Assembly (NCBI RefSeq): GCF_900290275.1
Contig: NZ_LT985328.1
Location: 1-39,062 of the forward strand
DNA from: Prevotella merdae
Lineage (GTDB): Bacteria > Bacteroidota > Bacteroidia > Bacteroidales > Bacteroidaceae
DNA: 39,062 nucleotides
Reading direction: 5' to 3'
Program-made: the position numbers and the translations under genes
Notes under the pieces: model-generated
The model's input: the letters and a program-made list of their open reading frames with translations, nothing else
Databases searched by the model: none
What the model was told of the DNA's origin: nothing
In this document: piece after piece, positions 7,920 to 16,321 of the stretch
Layout of the letters: every line of letters starts with the position of its first letter
Position numbering within the stretch: the stretch's first letter is position 1

Positions 7920-7951
7920 TTTGGAGATATGAAATAAAAAACATATCTTTG
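7920..7951 (+). promoter_or_regulatory. promoter of the NYN-domain gene
   Basis: TTTG (7920-7923) and TATCTTTG (7944-7951) are separated by 20 bp, an almost ideal Bacteroidales promoter. Transcription should start near 7957, about 78 nt before the start codon. Confidence 0.75.
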
Positions 7952-7962
7952 CAGCACAATAT

Positions 7963-8020
7963 CACCCTTAGGTGGAAAAAACTAAGGCTCGCCACTCCTT
8001 TTAAGGGGTGGCTTATTTTT
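7963..8020 (+). promoter_or_regulatory. leader with attenuator-like terminator before the NYN gene
   Basis: Inside the leader, CACC/GGTG (7963-7966/7971-7974) and CCTTAG/CTAAGG (7966-7971/7982-7987) are competing stems. GCCACTCC (7991-7998) then pairs with GGGGTGGC (8005-8012, one G-U), followed by TTATTTTTT. This is a terminator shape between promoter and gene, with possible alternative folds. Confidence 0.55.
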
Positions 8021-8034
8021 TAATATACTAACGT

Positions 8035-8679
8035 ATGGAACAACAGAAACAACGTGTAATTGTTTACATAGACGGCTTCAATTTCTATTTTGGCTTAAAG
8101 CACAATGCGAAATGGAAGAAATATTATTGGCTTGACATCGTAAAGTTGTTTGAGTCTTTTATGCGTCCGAACCAAGAATTGGTTGCGGTCAAATATTTTT
8201 CTGCCAAGCCTGACGATTTGGACCAAAGTTTAAGACAAAATGCTTTCTTTCAAGCTAACAAGGAAAATCCTAAATTCAAATTGATTTTGGGCAAATACTT
8301 GAAGAAAGAAATAACGTGTTTCAGATGTGGCAACGTCATTCATACGCATGAAGAGAAAGAAACCGATGTTAGAATTGCAACTCAAATAGTTGCTGATGCT
8401 TATCAAAATAATTGTGATTTGCAGATTGTGGTATCAGCAGATAGCGATATGATACCAGCAATCGAATTGGCAACAGAAGCAAAACATAAAGTTTTCATCT
8501 ATTTTCCTCCACATCAGTATTCAAGCAATTTGGCAGCAATGGGAGCAGGAAAGCCTCTTCACATGAAACAGTATGAGACACGTTTCAAGCAATGCTTGTT
8601 GCCGGATGTTGTACATCTTGAAAAAGCGGACTTTGACTTGCATATTCCTGAAAAATGGAAAGGATTTCAGAATTTATAA
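8035..8679 (+). CDS. NYN/PIN-like domain protein (putative ribonuclease)
   Basis: This 214-residue protein has the LabA/DUF88-type NYN fold. Strand 1 carries IDGFNFYFGL (acidic Asp and Asn), the middle carries EKETDVRIA with an acidic pair, and the last strand is IVVSADSDMIPAI. These are the expected metal-binding acidic positions of NYN nucleases. A CFRCG...HTH insertion at about 95-105 may bind zinc. There is no membrane segment. It stands alone, convergent to mobC, with its own promoter and attenuator-like leader. Substrate unknown; RNA or tRNA cleavage is likely from the family. It may be cargo or a defence gene. Confidence 0.75.
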   Translation: MEQQKQRVIVYIDGFNFYFGLKHNAKWKKYYWLDIVKLFESFMRPNQELVAVKYFSAKPDDLDQSLRQNAFFQANKENPKFKLILGKYLKKEITCFRCGNVIHTHEEKETDVRIATQIVADAYQNNCDLQIVVSADSDMIPAIELATEAKHKVFIYFPPHQYSSNLAAMGAGKPLHMKQYETRFKQCLLPDVVHLEKADFDLHIPEKWKGFQNL

Positions 8680-8716
8680 ACGATAACGAATAACAAGGTA
8701 TCATACTTGGTATTAT

Positions 8717-8761
8717 TTTAGGCAGTAACGAAACCAAAACGCTGGTACGTTACTGCCTAAA
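8717..8761. terminator. bidirectional terminator between NYN gene and mobC
   Basis: TTTAGGCAGTAACG (8717-8730) is a perfect inverted repeat of 8748-8761 with a 17-base loop, between two convergent genes. Confidence 0.75.
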
Positions 8762-8779
8762 TTCGTATTATGCCTATTG

Positions 8780-10444
8780 CTATTTCTGTATCAAGTGCTT
8801 CAAGTTCTCATCGTTGGCGATACGCCCCAGCTCATCCTTGACTATTTGCTTGACATCTTCCTTGATTTGGTTGTAGTTGTCCTGTATGGTCTGCTTCATG
8901 CAGTCATTGCCATTGGTATCCTTGAAGTCGTTGATGATAGGGATAGGCTGATAATGGCTTTCCTCTCGCTTTACTTTGTCGGTGTCAACGACAATCTCGG
9001 CATGGAAGATCTTCTGCTCTATGCGCTCGGTGAAGTTGTCGGAAACAGAGCCGACAAACATACCTTGGGTAAGACCGCTAATCTTGCTTGGCGGGATGAG
9101 ACTGTCCATCTGGGTATTGATGGATGTAGAGACATCCTGACGGTTGATGGAAATGGACTGACGCTTTTGGAGAACTTTTCCAAAACGCTCGGATAAAGTC
9201 TTAGCGGTCTCGCCAACGACCTGACCGCTGAAGATGTTACCTACCGTATTGATAACCACCTTAGCCTCCTTGTCTCCATAATCACGGACCAATTGCGAGA
9301 AGTCCTGAAAGCCCAAGCAGACGGCAACCTTGTTGCTTCTTGCCGTAGCAATCAGGTTATCCAAGCCTTTGAAATAGATGGTCGGCAACTCGTCAATGAT
9401 AACGGATGATTTGAGTTGTCCCTTCTTGTTGATGAGTTTCACGATGCGGCTATTGTACAAGCCGAGTGCTGCACCATAAATGTTCTGACGGTCGGGATTG
9501 TTGCCGACACATAGAATCTTCGGTTCTTCGGGATTGTTGATGTCAAGTGTAAACTCGCTTGCGGACATCACCCAATAGAGTTGTGGTGAGATCATTCGTG
9601 ACAGCGGAATCTTTGCGCTTGCAATCTGACCCGCCAACTGCTCCATCGCCCCACCTTGCCAGGCATCCATGAACGGAGATAAATAATTTTCAAGTTCGGG
9701 ATAGCTCGTCAGGATCGGAAACACATCCTCGTATCTGCGATTGAGCAGTTCGATGGCATGGGGAAAGGTGCAGTACTTTCCGTCCTTGTAGATTCTTAGG
9801 TACCAAATGATGGCTGCAAAGAGGATAATCGGACTCTCCACGAAGAAGTCGCCCTGCTTCTGAACCCACGTCTTGTTGAGGTTAAGCATGATGGTGTATG
9901 CACTCTCATAAGCATCAGAAATGTCACTCATGAAATCCGGGTGAATCGGATTGCAGCGGTGACTTCTGCGAGGATCATCGAAGTTGATAACGTAGAATTG
10001 AGGTTTGACCTTATATCCATTCTGATGGTTCATCATGTGGTTGTAGGCAATCGTAGAAAGGTCGGGAAACTTGAAATCATAGATGTACATCGAGTAACCC
10101 TTCTCTATCTGCTGTTTGATGTAGTTGTTCACTACAGCAAAAGACTTACCGCTACCTGGTGTACCTAACACGATGGTAGCTCGGAACGGATTGACCACGT
10201 TGATCCATCCTCTCTGCCATTTCTTCTTGTAGTAGAAGCGTGTTGGCAGATTGACGGAATACTCATTCTCCATGAGTTTGGTCTCCTGCATGAAACTCTC
10301 GTTCTCATTATTGAACACATCCTCCATGAGGTTGTGTTTCAAGAGTCTGCTCATCCAGAGTCCTCCCATCAACAGGCAGATATAACCCGCTGTCATTGTA
10401 AATATGTACAGCGTGGCATTGCCCAAATAAGATATAGGCAACAA
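8780..10444 (-). CDS. mobC: MobC/TraG-like coupling protein, C-terminal fragment (gene split by amber stop)
   Basis: This is the cytoplasmic part of a type IV coupling protein that brings the relaxosome to the transfer channel. It shows the last membrane segment (LYIFTMTAGYICLLMGGLW), Walker A GTPGSGKSF and VIIDELPT (Walker B). The frame continues upstream, without shift, into the N-terminal fragment 10451-10783, and is broken only by TAG at 10453-10451. Fragment plus N-terminal part equals about 667 codons, the normal family length. The TTG at 10444 is unlikely to be a natural start because it would lose half of the membrane domain. Unless the stop is suppressed, the protein is not made intact. 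Confidence 0.85.
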   Translation of the reverse strand: MLPISYLGNATLYIFTMTAGYICLLMGGLWMSRLLKHNLMEDVFNNENESFMQETKLMENEYSVNLPTRFYYKKKWQRGWINVVNPFRATIVLGTPGSGKSFAVVNNYIKQQIEKGYSMYIYDFKFPDLSTIAYNHMMNHQNGYKVKPQFYVINFDDPRRSHRCNPIHPDFMSDISDAYESAYTIMLNLNKTWVQKQGDFFVESPIILFAAIIWYLRIYKDGKYCTFPHAIELLNRRYEDVFPILTSYPELENYLSPFMDAWQGGAMEQLAGQIASAKIPLSRMISPQLYWVMSASEFTLDINNPEEPKILCVGNNPDRQNIYGAALGLYNSRIVKLINKKGQLKSSVIIDELPTIYFKGLDNLIATARSNKVAVCLGFQDFSQLVRDYGDKEAKVVINTVGNIFSGQVVGETAKTLSERFGKVLQKRQSISINRQDVSTSINTQMDSLIPPSKISGLTQGMFVGSVSDNFTERIEQKIFHAEIVVDTDKVKREESHYQPIPIINDFKDTNGNDCMKQTIQDNYNQIKEDVKQIVKDELGRIANDENLKHLIQK

Positions 10445-10450
10445 TAATAT

Positions 10451-10783
10451 CTACCAGTTGAGGAAGAACAAGAAGAAGCCAACAGCAAGAACCGTCCAAA
10501 TCCTGTTCCAACTCATCTTTTCCGCTTTCACGCCCTTGGTTCCCAGACATGAGAGTGCCAGGAGCAGAAGCGAAAACAGCTTGGTATAGAGAATGGAATG
10601 AAACAAGCCACCTGTACGGTTGAAGTTGATTAGGATTCTGTCAACAACCCCGATTGTCACTCCCCACATGCGCATTGCCTCATAGCAATACCAATACACA
10701 TTCATAATAGCGAGAATTATACTCACGGCACGGAGAAAATCCATGATTTTTCCCAATGCTCTCAAATCGTCTTCTTGTGCCAT
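10451..10783 (-). CDS. mobC: MobC N-terminal membrane fragment ending at a premature amber stop
   Basis: The ATG at 10783 starts MAQEDDLRALGKIMDFLRAV, followed by the VYWYCYEAM segment (the YWFCY-type N-terminal domain of Bacteroidales MobC/TraG proteins) and further membrane helices (LYTKLFSLLLLALSCLG and WTVLAVGFFLFF). It stops at TAG directly after LNW, where TGG TAG precedes ATA TTA TTG CCT. The downstream frame is in register. A single G-to-A change (TGG to TAG) explains the break. The gene is 89 bp after mobB and is read in the same direction. Confidence 0.8.
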   Translation of the reverse strand: MAQEDDLRALGKIMDFLRAVSIILAIMNVYWYCYEAMRMWGVTIGVVDRILINFNRTGGLFHSILYTKLFSLLLLALSCLGTKGVKAEKMSWNRIWTVLAVGFFLFFLNW

Positions 10784-10872
10784 TGTTTTTTCTGTTTTGA
10801 AGTTATACAAATTGTTTTTGATTGAAGGCTGACTTTCTCCATTGCATAAGAAAGTCAACCTTGATAACACGA

Positions 10873-12126
10873 TTAAAGACTTCGCCCTTTTCGTTTCTTC
10901 TTCTTTCTGCGCAACTCCCTGTCAAATGCAGCTTCCTGTGCTTCATTTGAAGGACCGCCACCAGCCATAAGTCCAAGACCGCTGCCGTATTCATCGAACA
11001 AGCCGGAATCGTGACGCTCTTGTTCTGAGATTGCACCATCTTCCTTTGGAATGGTAAGTGGTATCGGCTGCTCATTCTCGTAAGGTAAGGTGAAGTGCTC
11101 CTGCAAGGCATTGGCAGAAAGATTCGTTCCAAGCCTTGAACCATTGAACACGCTTTGGGTGCGGTGGTCAATGAATGTTGCTCCGTAGATACGGCCGTCA
11201 GCTGTATGTCGGAAAACAACATCAATACCCTTTGCTTTCAGCAGTTCAACGAACTTATCCTTATGGTACGTCTGTTTCAACACTGCTTCTACGCTATGTT
11301 TGGTCATCTCGGAGAGTTTCTTGTCCTCCTTGAACTTCTTGGCAGAATAAGCGAACCGCTTTTCTATTGCCTCCACACCGACAGATTTGTCAATCTTGGA
11401 AGCCTTGAAAGGATTTCCAACCTTATTGCCCTGTCCGTCCGTGGCAGAATAGACAAAACCATGATACTCACGACCGCCAACTTCGCCTCTGACTTCCTCC
11501 AAGGATATATTATATAAGGAGAGAAGTGCACGGTACTCGCCCAAGGACTGGAACCTGTAGGTAGTGCAGAGTGATTTTACAGTATTGGCAACCTGCTTCT
11601 TCACATTGCCTTGGCTTACATCCACCTTGCGGAGTGGATTGTCTGCCTGGCGTTGCTTGCGGTCTGCCTTGTGGAGATTGTACTTCTCCTCCAAGTCACG
11701 GGTGATAGCCTTGCTCCTATGGTAGTTGTATCGGCTATCCAAACACTTGCCGTTTTCATCCACTCGGATGGTCACGATGTGCATGTGATGACGGTCAATG
11801 TCCTCATGCTTGTAAACCATGTATGGCTGGTTGCCATATCCCATGCGCTCCAAGTATTCCCGTGCGATGTTCTCCATATCCATATCCGTCAGCACATCAT
11901 CAGGATGCGGATTCAGGGAGATATGCACGACAGGCTTCTCTGTTCTGATGTGCGGAGAAAGGTATCGCTGAAAATCACGCAAGGCGTTGGTGATACTCGT
12001 CTTTCCCGAACAATCATCGAAGATCTTGTTCGTTGCCAAGAGCTTTCCCTCTTCCTTGTTAATCTTCTCACCATTGTATGCCAGTGCGCCATACAATGAA
12101 CTTCCGAAACTTATCTTTGCGACCAT
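10873..12126 (-). CDS. mobB: MobB relaxase
   Basis: This 417-residue relaxase nicks one strand at oriT and pilots it into the recipient. The N-terminal MVAKISFGSSLYGALAYNGE is typical of Bacteroidales MobB. The conserved relaxase strand HISLNPHPDD comes next, then the metal-binding motif HEDIDRHHMHIV (about 120-132). The catalytic Tyr is probably one of the N-terminal tyrosines (Tyr12 or Tyr17); I cannot decide which. The C-terminal 30 residues are basic. It overlaps mobA by 16 bases. It appears intact, so the DNA-processing side of the element may still work with a coupling protein supplied in trans. Confidence 0.88.
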   Translation of the reverse strand: MVAKISFGSSLYGALAYNGEKINKEEGKLLATNKIFDDCSGKTSITNALRDFQRYLSPHIRTEKPVVHISLNPHPDDVLTDMDMENIAREYLERMGYGNQPYMVYKHEDIDRHHMHIVTIRVDENGKCLDSRYNYHRSKAITRDLEEKYNLHKADRKQRQADNPLRKVDVSQGNVKKQVANTVKSLCTTYRFQSLGEYRALLSLYNISLEEVRGEVGGREYHGFVYSATDGQGNKVGNPFKASKIDKSVGVEAIEKRFAYSAKKFKEDKKLSEMTKHSVEAVLKQTYHKDKFVELLKAKGIDVVFRHTADGRIYGATFIDHRTQSVFNGSRLGTNLSANALQEHFTLPYENEQPIPLTIPKEDGAISEQERHDSGLFDEYGSGLGLMAGGGPSNEAQEAAFDRELRRKKKKRKGRSL

Positions 12127-12530
12127 CTTTCCTCAAACTTACGGGTTAGTTCAACAATCTCACGGGTAAGAGAGACCAGTTCCCTGGTGCAGTTCTCCAG
12201 CTTATAGAGCAAAGCCATCGCCTTTTTCTCTGAGAAATGACAACGGAGTTCCTTGACAACCTGGTTGTAGTTGTTGCCAATCATTCGGTACTGCGAGTGA
12301 AAAGAGGAAAGCTTGGTGTAGTATTCCATCAGTGTCTTGTCCTCGCGCAGCACCTTGAACGGCTCGCCGAAGATGCGTGCCTTGGCAAAGACAGCCTTTG
12401 CCTTTACATCAGTCTGCTCATACATGACGAGGAATTTCATCCATTCGTCATCGTCGAACCGAAGCATCACATGGTGCGACTTCGGGTTCAGCTTGGGGAT
12501 TCGTCCCCCTCGTTTTCTTTCTGTGTTCAT
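12111..12530 (-). CDS. mobA: MobA relaxosome accessory protein
   Basis: This 139-residue protein starts MNTERKRGGRIPKLNPKSHH and contains the VMLRFDDDEWMKFLVMYE ribbon-helix-helix-like segment and FAKARIFGEPFKVL, as in Bacteroidales MobA proteins that bind oriT and assist the relaxase. The C-terminal third (CTRELVSLTREIVELTRKFE) is a coiled coil. The frame is open further upstream to 12626, but the ATG at 12530 fits the family N-terminus. It is the first gene of mobA-mobB-mobC, and the oriT-like hairpins lie just upstream. Confidence 0.8.
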   Translation of the reverse strand: MNTERKRGGRIPKLNPKSHHVMLRFDDDEWMKFLVMYEQTDVKAKAVFAKARIFGEPFKVLREDKTLMEYYTKLSSFHSQYRMIGNNYNQVVKELRCHFSEKKAMALLYKLENCTRELVSLTREIVELTRKFEERWSQR

Positions 12531-12635
12531 ATAAAATGGATTAAGTGGTATATGCGGCAATAATGGAATTGCGCAAACTATCGTCAGATTGGAACATGGG
12601 GAGCCCGACTTCGGAGAGGCTACCAACCCGGCAGG

Positions 12636-12782
12636 GCAAGGTCTTTGGAGAGTAACTCCAAAGGTTTTGAGTAACTCAAAACATACCTTGCTATGTCTTT
12701 GAGGACATAAAAATCCGCTTAGGGTGGATTGGAGTTAGCCTTGGTAAGAAGCCGTCCCCATCCCGAATGGAAGCTGTTCGGG
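12636..12782. other. oriT-like cluster of hairpins
   Basis: GCAAGGT (12636-12642) pairs with ACCTTGC (12685-12691) and encloses two hairpins: CTTTGGAG/CTCCAAAG (12643-12650/12656-12663) and TTTTGAG/CTCAAAA (12665-12671/12675-12681). Three more follow: TATGTC/GACATA (12692-12697/12704-12709), AATCC/GGATT (12712-12716/12726-12730) and CCCGAA/TTCGGG (12762-12767/12777-12782). The site is upstream of mobA, between the divergent mob and tra operons, where oriT is expected. The nick site itself cannot be read from the sequence. The rest of the gap (12531-13279) has no convincing gene. Confidence 0.6.
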
Positions 12783-13059
12783 AAATCCAGTCCTTTGCGG
12801 AGCATCAAGCCTTAGTTCATCTCGGAACGATATGGATGCGCTATCCATCGCTTTGCCTTTCGGGTGCAAAATTACGGCTAAAAAAGCGCCCTTGGAACAG
12901 ATGTACCCCAGACAACCACTGCAACTATCGGCAACATGCTGCCACAGGATTTGAAAACCATTGTTTTTCGGATTTTTCGTTGTTACTTTGCAGCCGTAAA
13001 CATCGAACTAATGATTTGAAAATATGGTGAAACAAGCATTTGTAGAAGTGAATAAATCT

Positions 13060-13145
13060 GTCATTATTGCAGTATCGCCTTGCATCAATGATGCGCTACT
13101 GACGTACAGACTTACTGATTCACTGTCGTACTGTCGTATGGAAAT
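13060..13145. repeat. short repeats upstream of traA
   Basis: The stretch 13070-13140 repeats ACTG(A/T)CGTAC-like words (ACTGACGTAC, ACTGTCGTAC, then CTGTCGTATG). The ACTGTCGTACTGTCGT-like word recurs near 29810. These may be binding sites for the ParA-like system or for a regulator of tra. Confidence 0.35.
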
Positions 13146-13279
13146 GATAAAGCATTGCAATGGTTCAAGGTCTCCATAATGAAACAATGAATTATAGACA
13201 TGGACTCTTATGTGTCCACATCGTTAAATTGGCAGAATATTATAGAAGTGAGTTATCAACAATTTAAAAAGTTAAAGAT

Positions 13280-14038
13280 ATGAGTAAAACAAGATTTGTT
13301 GCATTCGCGACACAGAAAGGTGGAATAGGAAAGTCCACCATCACGGCTCTTGTAGCCAACTACTTTCACAATGTCAAGGGCTACAATGTGGCGGTCATAG
13401 ATTGTGACGAAACACAATACAACCTTGCAGACCTGCGAGACGAGGAACTGGAACTCATCAAAAGCAGCGACTATTTCAAGGCGCAAGCCTGTGAGCATTT
13501 CAAAAAGCTGGGCAAGAAGTCCTTCAGCGTAACGAGAAGCAATGCAGTCAATGCGCTTGACGACGCAGAGACAGTGTTGAATGAAACAGAGGTTAAACTT
13601 GACTTCATCTTCTTTGACATGCCTGGGACTATCAAAAGTGAGGGCGTCATGAAGACCTTGTCTCAGATGGATTACATCTTTGTACCCGTCAGCGCAGACC
13701 GCTTTGTTGTAGAAAGCGCAATGAGCTTCATGCAGTTGTTCCACGACAACTTTTTGACACAGGGTTGGTCGGTCACCAAGAAACTTGCTTTCTTTTGGAC
13801 AATGGTTGACAAACGAGAACGAACGAGTTTGTATGATGTATATGAAGGTATGTTCAAGTCTCTCGACTATTCGGTTCTCAACACACGACTGCCAGACAGC
13901 AAACGTTTCAGAAGAGAGCTGTCGGAGAACAGAAAGGCAGTGTTCCGTTCCACCATCTTTCCATCAGACCCAAACCTGTTGCGAGGGAGTGGCATCAAGG
14001 AGTTGTCCGACGAGATTTGTGAAATCATAAAGACATGA
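13280..14038 (+). CDS. traA: TraA, ParA-family ATPase
   Basis: This 252-residue ParA/MinD-type P-loop ATPase has the deviant Walker A KGGIGKST at 13-20, the switch DCDETQ, and FFDMPGT as Walker B. It heads the tra operon of CTnDOT-type elements, where a ParA-like protein is encoded first. The ATG at 13280 follows TTAAAGAT. traB begins 4 bases after its stop. No partner ParB gene is evident; TraB may serve as DNA-binding partner. It is full length. Confidence 0.85.
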   Translation: MSKTRFVAFATQKGGIGKSTITALVANYFHNVKGYNVAVIDCDETQYNLADLRDEELELIKSSDYFKAQACEHFKKLGKKSFSVTRSNAVNALDDAETVLNETEVKLDFIFFDMPGTIKSEGVMKTLSQMDYIFVPVSADRFVVESAMSFMQLFHDNFLTQGWSVTKKLAFFWTMVDKRERTSLYDVYEGMFKSLDYSVLNTRLPDSKRFRRELSENRKAVFRSTIFPSDPNLLRGSGIKELSDEICEIIKT

Positions 14039-14042
14039 GCCT

Positions 14043-14489
14043 ATGGTAAGCAGAAAAATCAACACTGACGCAATAGATGAAAATCTGCTCATTGCCTCTA
14101 TTGGCAAGAGCAAGATTGGCACGACAACGGCATCCATTCTTGACGGAGCTTCCCAAAACCCAGTGAAGGATACCGAAGAGAAAGAAGAGGGTGAAAAGAA
14201 AAATCCACGTTCACAGATGGATAAGCCTGCAGCCCCACGCAAGCCATCCAAGGTTTCTTCTGAAAGTTATGATGCTGCATTTCTCAAACGAAACGAGATA
14301 AAGACTCGTCAATGCGTTTATATCAGTCGTGAGATACACAAGAGAATTTCGAGGATTGTCAGTGTGCTCGCAAAGCATGAGTTGACAGTTGGTGGTTATA
14401 TCGACCTTATTCTTGAGAGACATCTTGAAGAGAACCAGGAAGAAATCAACGGCTTGCTGAGAAAAGAGATAGATGACTGGAATGTATGA
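14043..14489 (+). CDS. traB: TraB, DUF3408-type protein
   Basis: This 148-residue protein has a charged, disordered N-terminal half (Lys/Glu/Ser-rich) and a C-terminal ribbon-helix-helix-like segment (RQCVYISREIHKRISRIV, then GGYIDLILERHLEEN). That layout fits the DUF3408 proteins that occur twice near the start of Bacteroidales tra operons (the other here is traD). It is probably DNA-binding and works with TraA. Spacing to traA is 4 bases, so the genes are surely cotranscribed. Confidence 0.7.
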   Translation: MVSRKINTDAIDENLLIASIGKSKIGTTTASILDGASQNPVKDTEEKEEGEKKNPRSQMDKPAAPRKPSKVSSESYDAAFLKRNEIKTRQCVYISREIHKRISRIVSVLAKHELTVGGYIDLILERHLEENQEEINGLLRKEIDDWNV

Positions 14490-14508
14490 CAAATAAAAAG
14501 GAATAAGC

Positions 14509-15159
14509 ATGACAATGGAAAGTATATTCATGATAGTTTTGGTTGCATTCAATGTCTGGACTATCTATTTTTACAACAAGTTGCTCCTTGAAGTTGCGAA
14601 CAATAAGGAAGAAGAGGAAAAGCCACCCATCGACCCGATGGCACTTGTAGGCAAAAGCCTTTTCAAAGTGTCCCAACTGCGAAAGAAAGAAGAAACGGTA
14701 CAGAAGCAAACTGAGTCAGAGCCTGTGTCTGAGAATGACGTGACATTCGAGGATCCACCAAAGAACACGGCAAGGATTCCTGATGAACTACTGGATGATG
14801 TGTTTACAAATGTCCGCATAGAAGATGTCGGTGTGAAGTATTCAGACGATGAGGACGATGCCGATGTACCGCAAGCAAAAGGAACAAGTTTTGAGGACAT
14901 AGATACAGCCGTGAAGACGGTCAAGGCTTCAAAAGCTACGGACAAGGAGAAACGACATGCAGGAAAGGTCTTCCACGAGATGGATGGTAACCAATTCTAT
15001 GAGAAATTCATGGAGAACAGCAAGGAGTGCAAGAAAAACATTCATGATTTTGTCACCTTCTACCTGCAAACTCACAAGATAGAAGAAACGTCCAAGCCAA
15101 AGAAGGAGTTTAAAGTGCCAGACAGCATAGAGGACTTCAATATCCTCGATTTTGTATAA
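14509..15159 (+). CDS. traC: TraC-like membrane-anchored tra operon protein
   Basis: This 216-residue protein begins with one membrane segment (SIFMIVLVAFNVWTIYFY, residues 5-22), followed by a long acidic, disordered middle (about 45-140) and a helical end (ENSKECKKNIHDFVTFYL). It is placed between the two DUF3408 genes, as in CTnDOT-type operons. The gene letter is assigned by position only. No catalytic motif is visible. The ATG at 14509 could also be the internal Met3. Confidence 0.55.
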   Translation: MTMESIFMIVLVAFNVWTIYFYNKLLLEVANNKEEEEKPPIDPMALVGKSLFKVSQLRKKEETVQKQTESEPVSENDVTFEDPPKNTARIPDELLDDVFTNVRIEDVGVKYSDDEDDADVPQAKGTSFEDIDTAVKTVKASKATDKEKRHAGKVFHEMDGNQFYEKFMENSKECKKNIHDFVTFYLQTHKIEETSKPKKEFKVPDSIEDFNILDFV

Positions 15160-15178
15160 CAATAAAATTTAGAGAACA

Positions 15179-15511
15179 ATGGAAAGAAACAGAAAAAGAA
15201 AGAATGGTGCGACAAAGGAATACATCAGTATTCAGTCCACTGTAAATGTAACAGTGTCATCCCAAGCAGAAAAAAGAGTTGGGTATATAGACAAGTTTAT
15301 GTCCAAAGCCGACTTTACTGCAAGAAACGGTAAGCAAGTCTGCATCAAAGAAGAGACACACGAGAGAATTATGAAGTTTGTGAATGTGGTTGGTAAAGGA
15401 CAGGCTACTGTAGCAAGTTTCATAGACAACATCATCAACGAGCATTTTGCTATCCATGCTGCCGAAATCAAGGCTGCATTTGATGAGGGACTCAAGGCAT
15501 ATCGCCTCTAA
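15179..15511 (+). CDS. traD: TraD, second DUF3408-type protein
   Basis: This 110-residue protein shares with TraB the C-terminal pattern (VCIKEETHERIMKFVNVV, then ATVASFIDNIINEHF), a ribbon-helix-helix-like DNA-binding fold. It lacks TraB's long charged N-terminal extension. Position after traC and before traE matches CTnDOT-like operons. The start follows TTAGAGAACA. Confidence 0.65.
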   Translation: MERNRKRKNGATKEYISIQSTVNVTVSSQAEKRVGYIDKFMSKADFTARNGKQVCIKEETHERIMKFVNVVGKGQATVASFIDNIINEHFAIHAAEIKAAFDEGLKAYRL

Positions 15512-15668
15512 CAATAATTTTAAAGTACACCAATGAAAAAGAAAGACTACGGCTAAAATCTCAGCTCGCCACTGAATCCACAAGTCGGCATCATGCCGCA
15601 TGAGTAAACAAAAGTATCAACCGCCAGCCGGGACCATCCAATCCCCAAGGCACAGAAAAAAACGATTT

Positions 15669-15974
15669 ATGAACAAGAAAAACAGAATCATTCTTCTTGC
15701 TGCGATGATTGTCGCAGCCGTATCACAGACATTTGCGCAAGGCAACGGACTTGCAGGTATCAACGAGGCAACAAGTATGGTGACCTCCTATTTCGATCCA
15801 GGAACGAAACTCATCTACACCATCGGTGCCGTGGTAGGTCTCATCGGAGGCATCAAGGTGTATGGCAAGTTCTCGTCGGGCGACCCGGACACGAGCAAGA
15901 CTGCCGCAAGCTGGTTCGGAGCCTGCATCTTCCTCATCGTGAGCGCAACCATCCTCCGCTCATTCTTCCTATAA
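15669..15974 (+). CDS. traE: TraE, DUF4134 membrane protein
   Basis: The 101-residue protein begins MNKKNRIILLAAMIVAAVSQ, a signal-like segment cleavable after TFAQ. It continues with two membrane helices (LIYTIGAVVGLIGGIKVYG and WFGACIFLIVSATILRSFF) typical of DUF4134, a VirB2/VirB3-like component. The frame is open back to an ATG at 15600, but those 23 extra residues (Pro/Arg/Lys-rich) would mask the signal sequence, so I prefer 15669. Confidence 0.8.
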   Translation: MNKKNRIILLAAMIVAAVSQTFAQGNGLAGINEATSMVTSYFDPGTKLIYTIGAVVGLIGGIKVYGKFSSGDPDTSKTAASWFGACIFLIVSATILRSFFL

Positions 15975-15994
15975 TATAATAAGGTATAAGACTT

Positions 15995-16321
15995 ATGGCT
16001 GACTACCCAATCAACAAGGGCATCGGTCATTCGGTTGAGTTCAAGGGACTGAAGGCACAGTACCTCTTCATCTTCGCAGGTGGACTGTTTGCCGTCTTCT
16101 TCCTTGTGGTCGTCCTCTATATGGCAGGTGCGGACCAACTGGTCTGCATCGGCTTGGGTCTCACGCTCGGATCATTGCTTGTATGGGGAACATTCCACCT
16201 GAACAACAAGTACGGAGAGCATGGACTGATGAAGCTCCTTGCCGCCAAGAGCCATCCACGCTATATCCTCAACCGAAGGAAAACAAACCGAATGTTCAAA
16301 CATAAAAAGAAAGAAGAATGA
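15995..16321 (+). CDS. traF: TraF, DUF4133 membrane protein
   Basis: This 108-residue protein has two membrane helices (AQYLFIFAGGLFAVFFLVVV and LVCIGLGLTLGSLLVWGTF) after the family N-terminus YPINKGIGHSVEFKGLKAQY, and a basic tail. It is the VirB3-like inner-membrane partner of the TraG ATPase. Its stop overlaps the traG start (ATGA). Confidence 0.82.
   Translation: MADYPINKGIGHSVEFKGLKAQYLFIFAGGLFAVFFLVVVLYMAGADQLVCIGLGLTLGSLLVWGTFHLNNKYGEHGLMKLLAAKSHPRYILNRRKTNRMFKHKKKEE

Noticed and set aside
8780..10444. mobC fragment as a natural gene starting at the TTG
   Set aside because: The frame continues upstream through one amber codon into the missing N-terminal membrane domain; the TTG start lacks context.
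12767..13030. 87-codon ORF between mobA and traA
   Set aside because: It overlaps the hairpin cluster, has no family-like composition, and no promoter or coupled neighbour.
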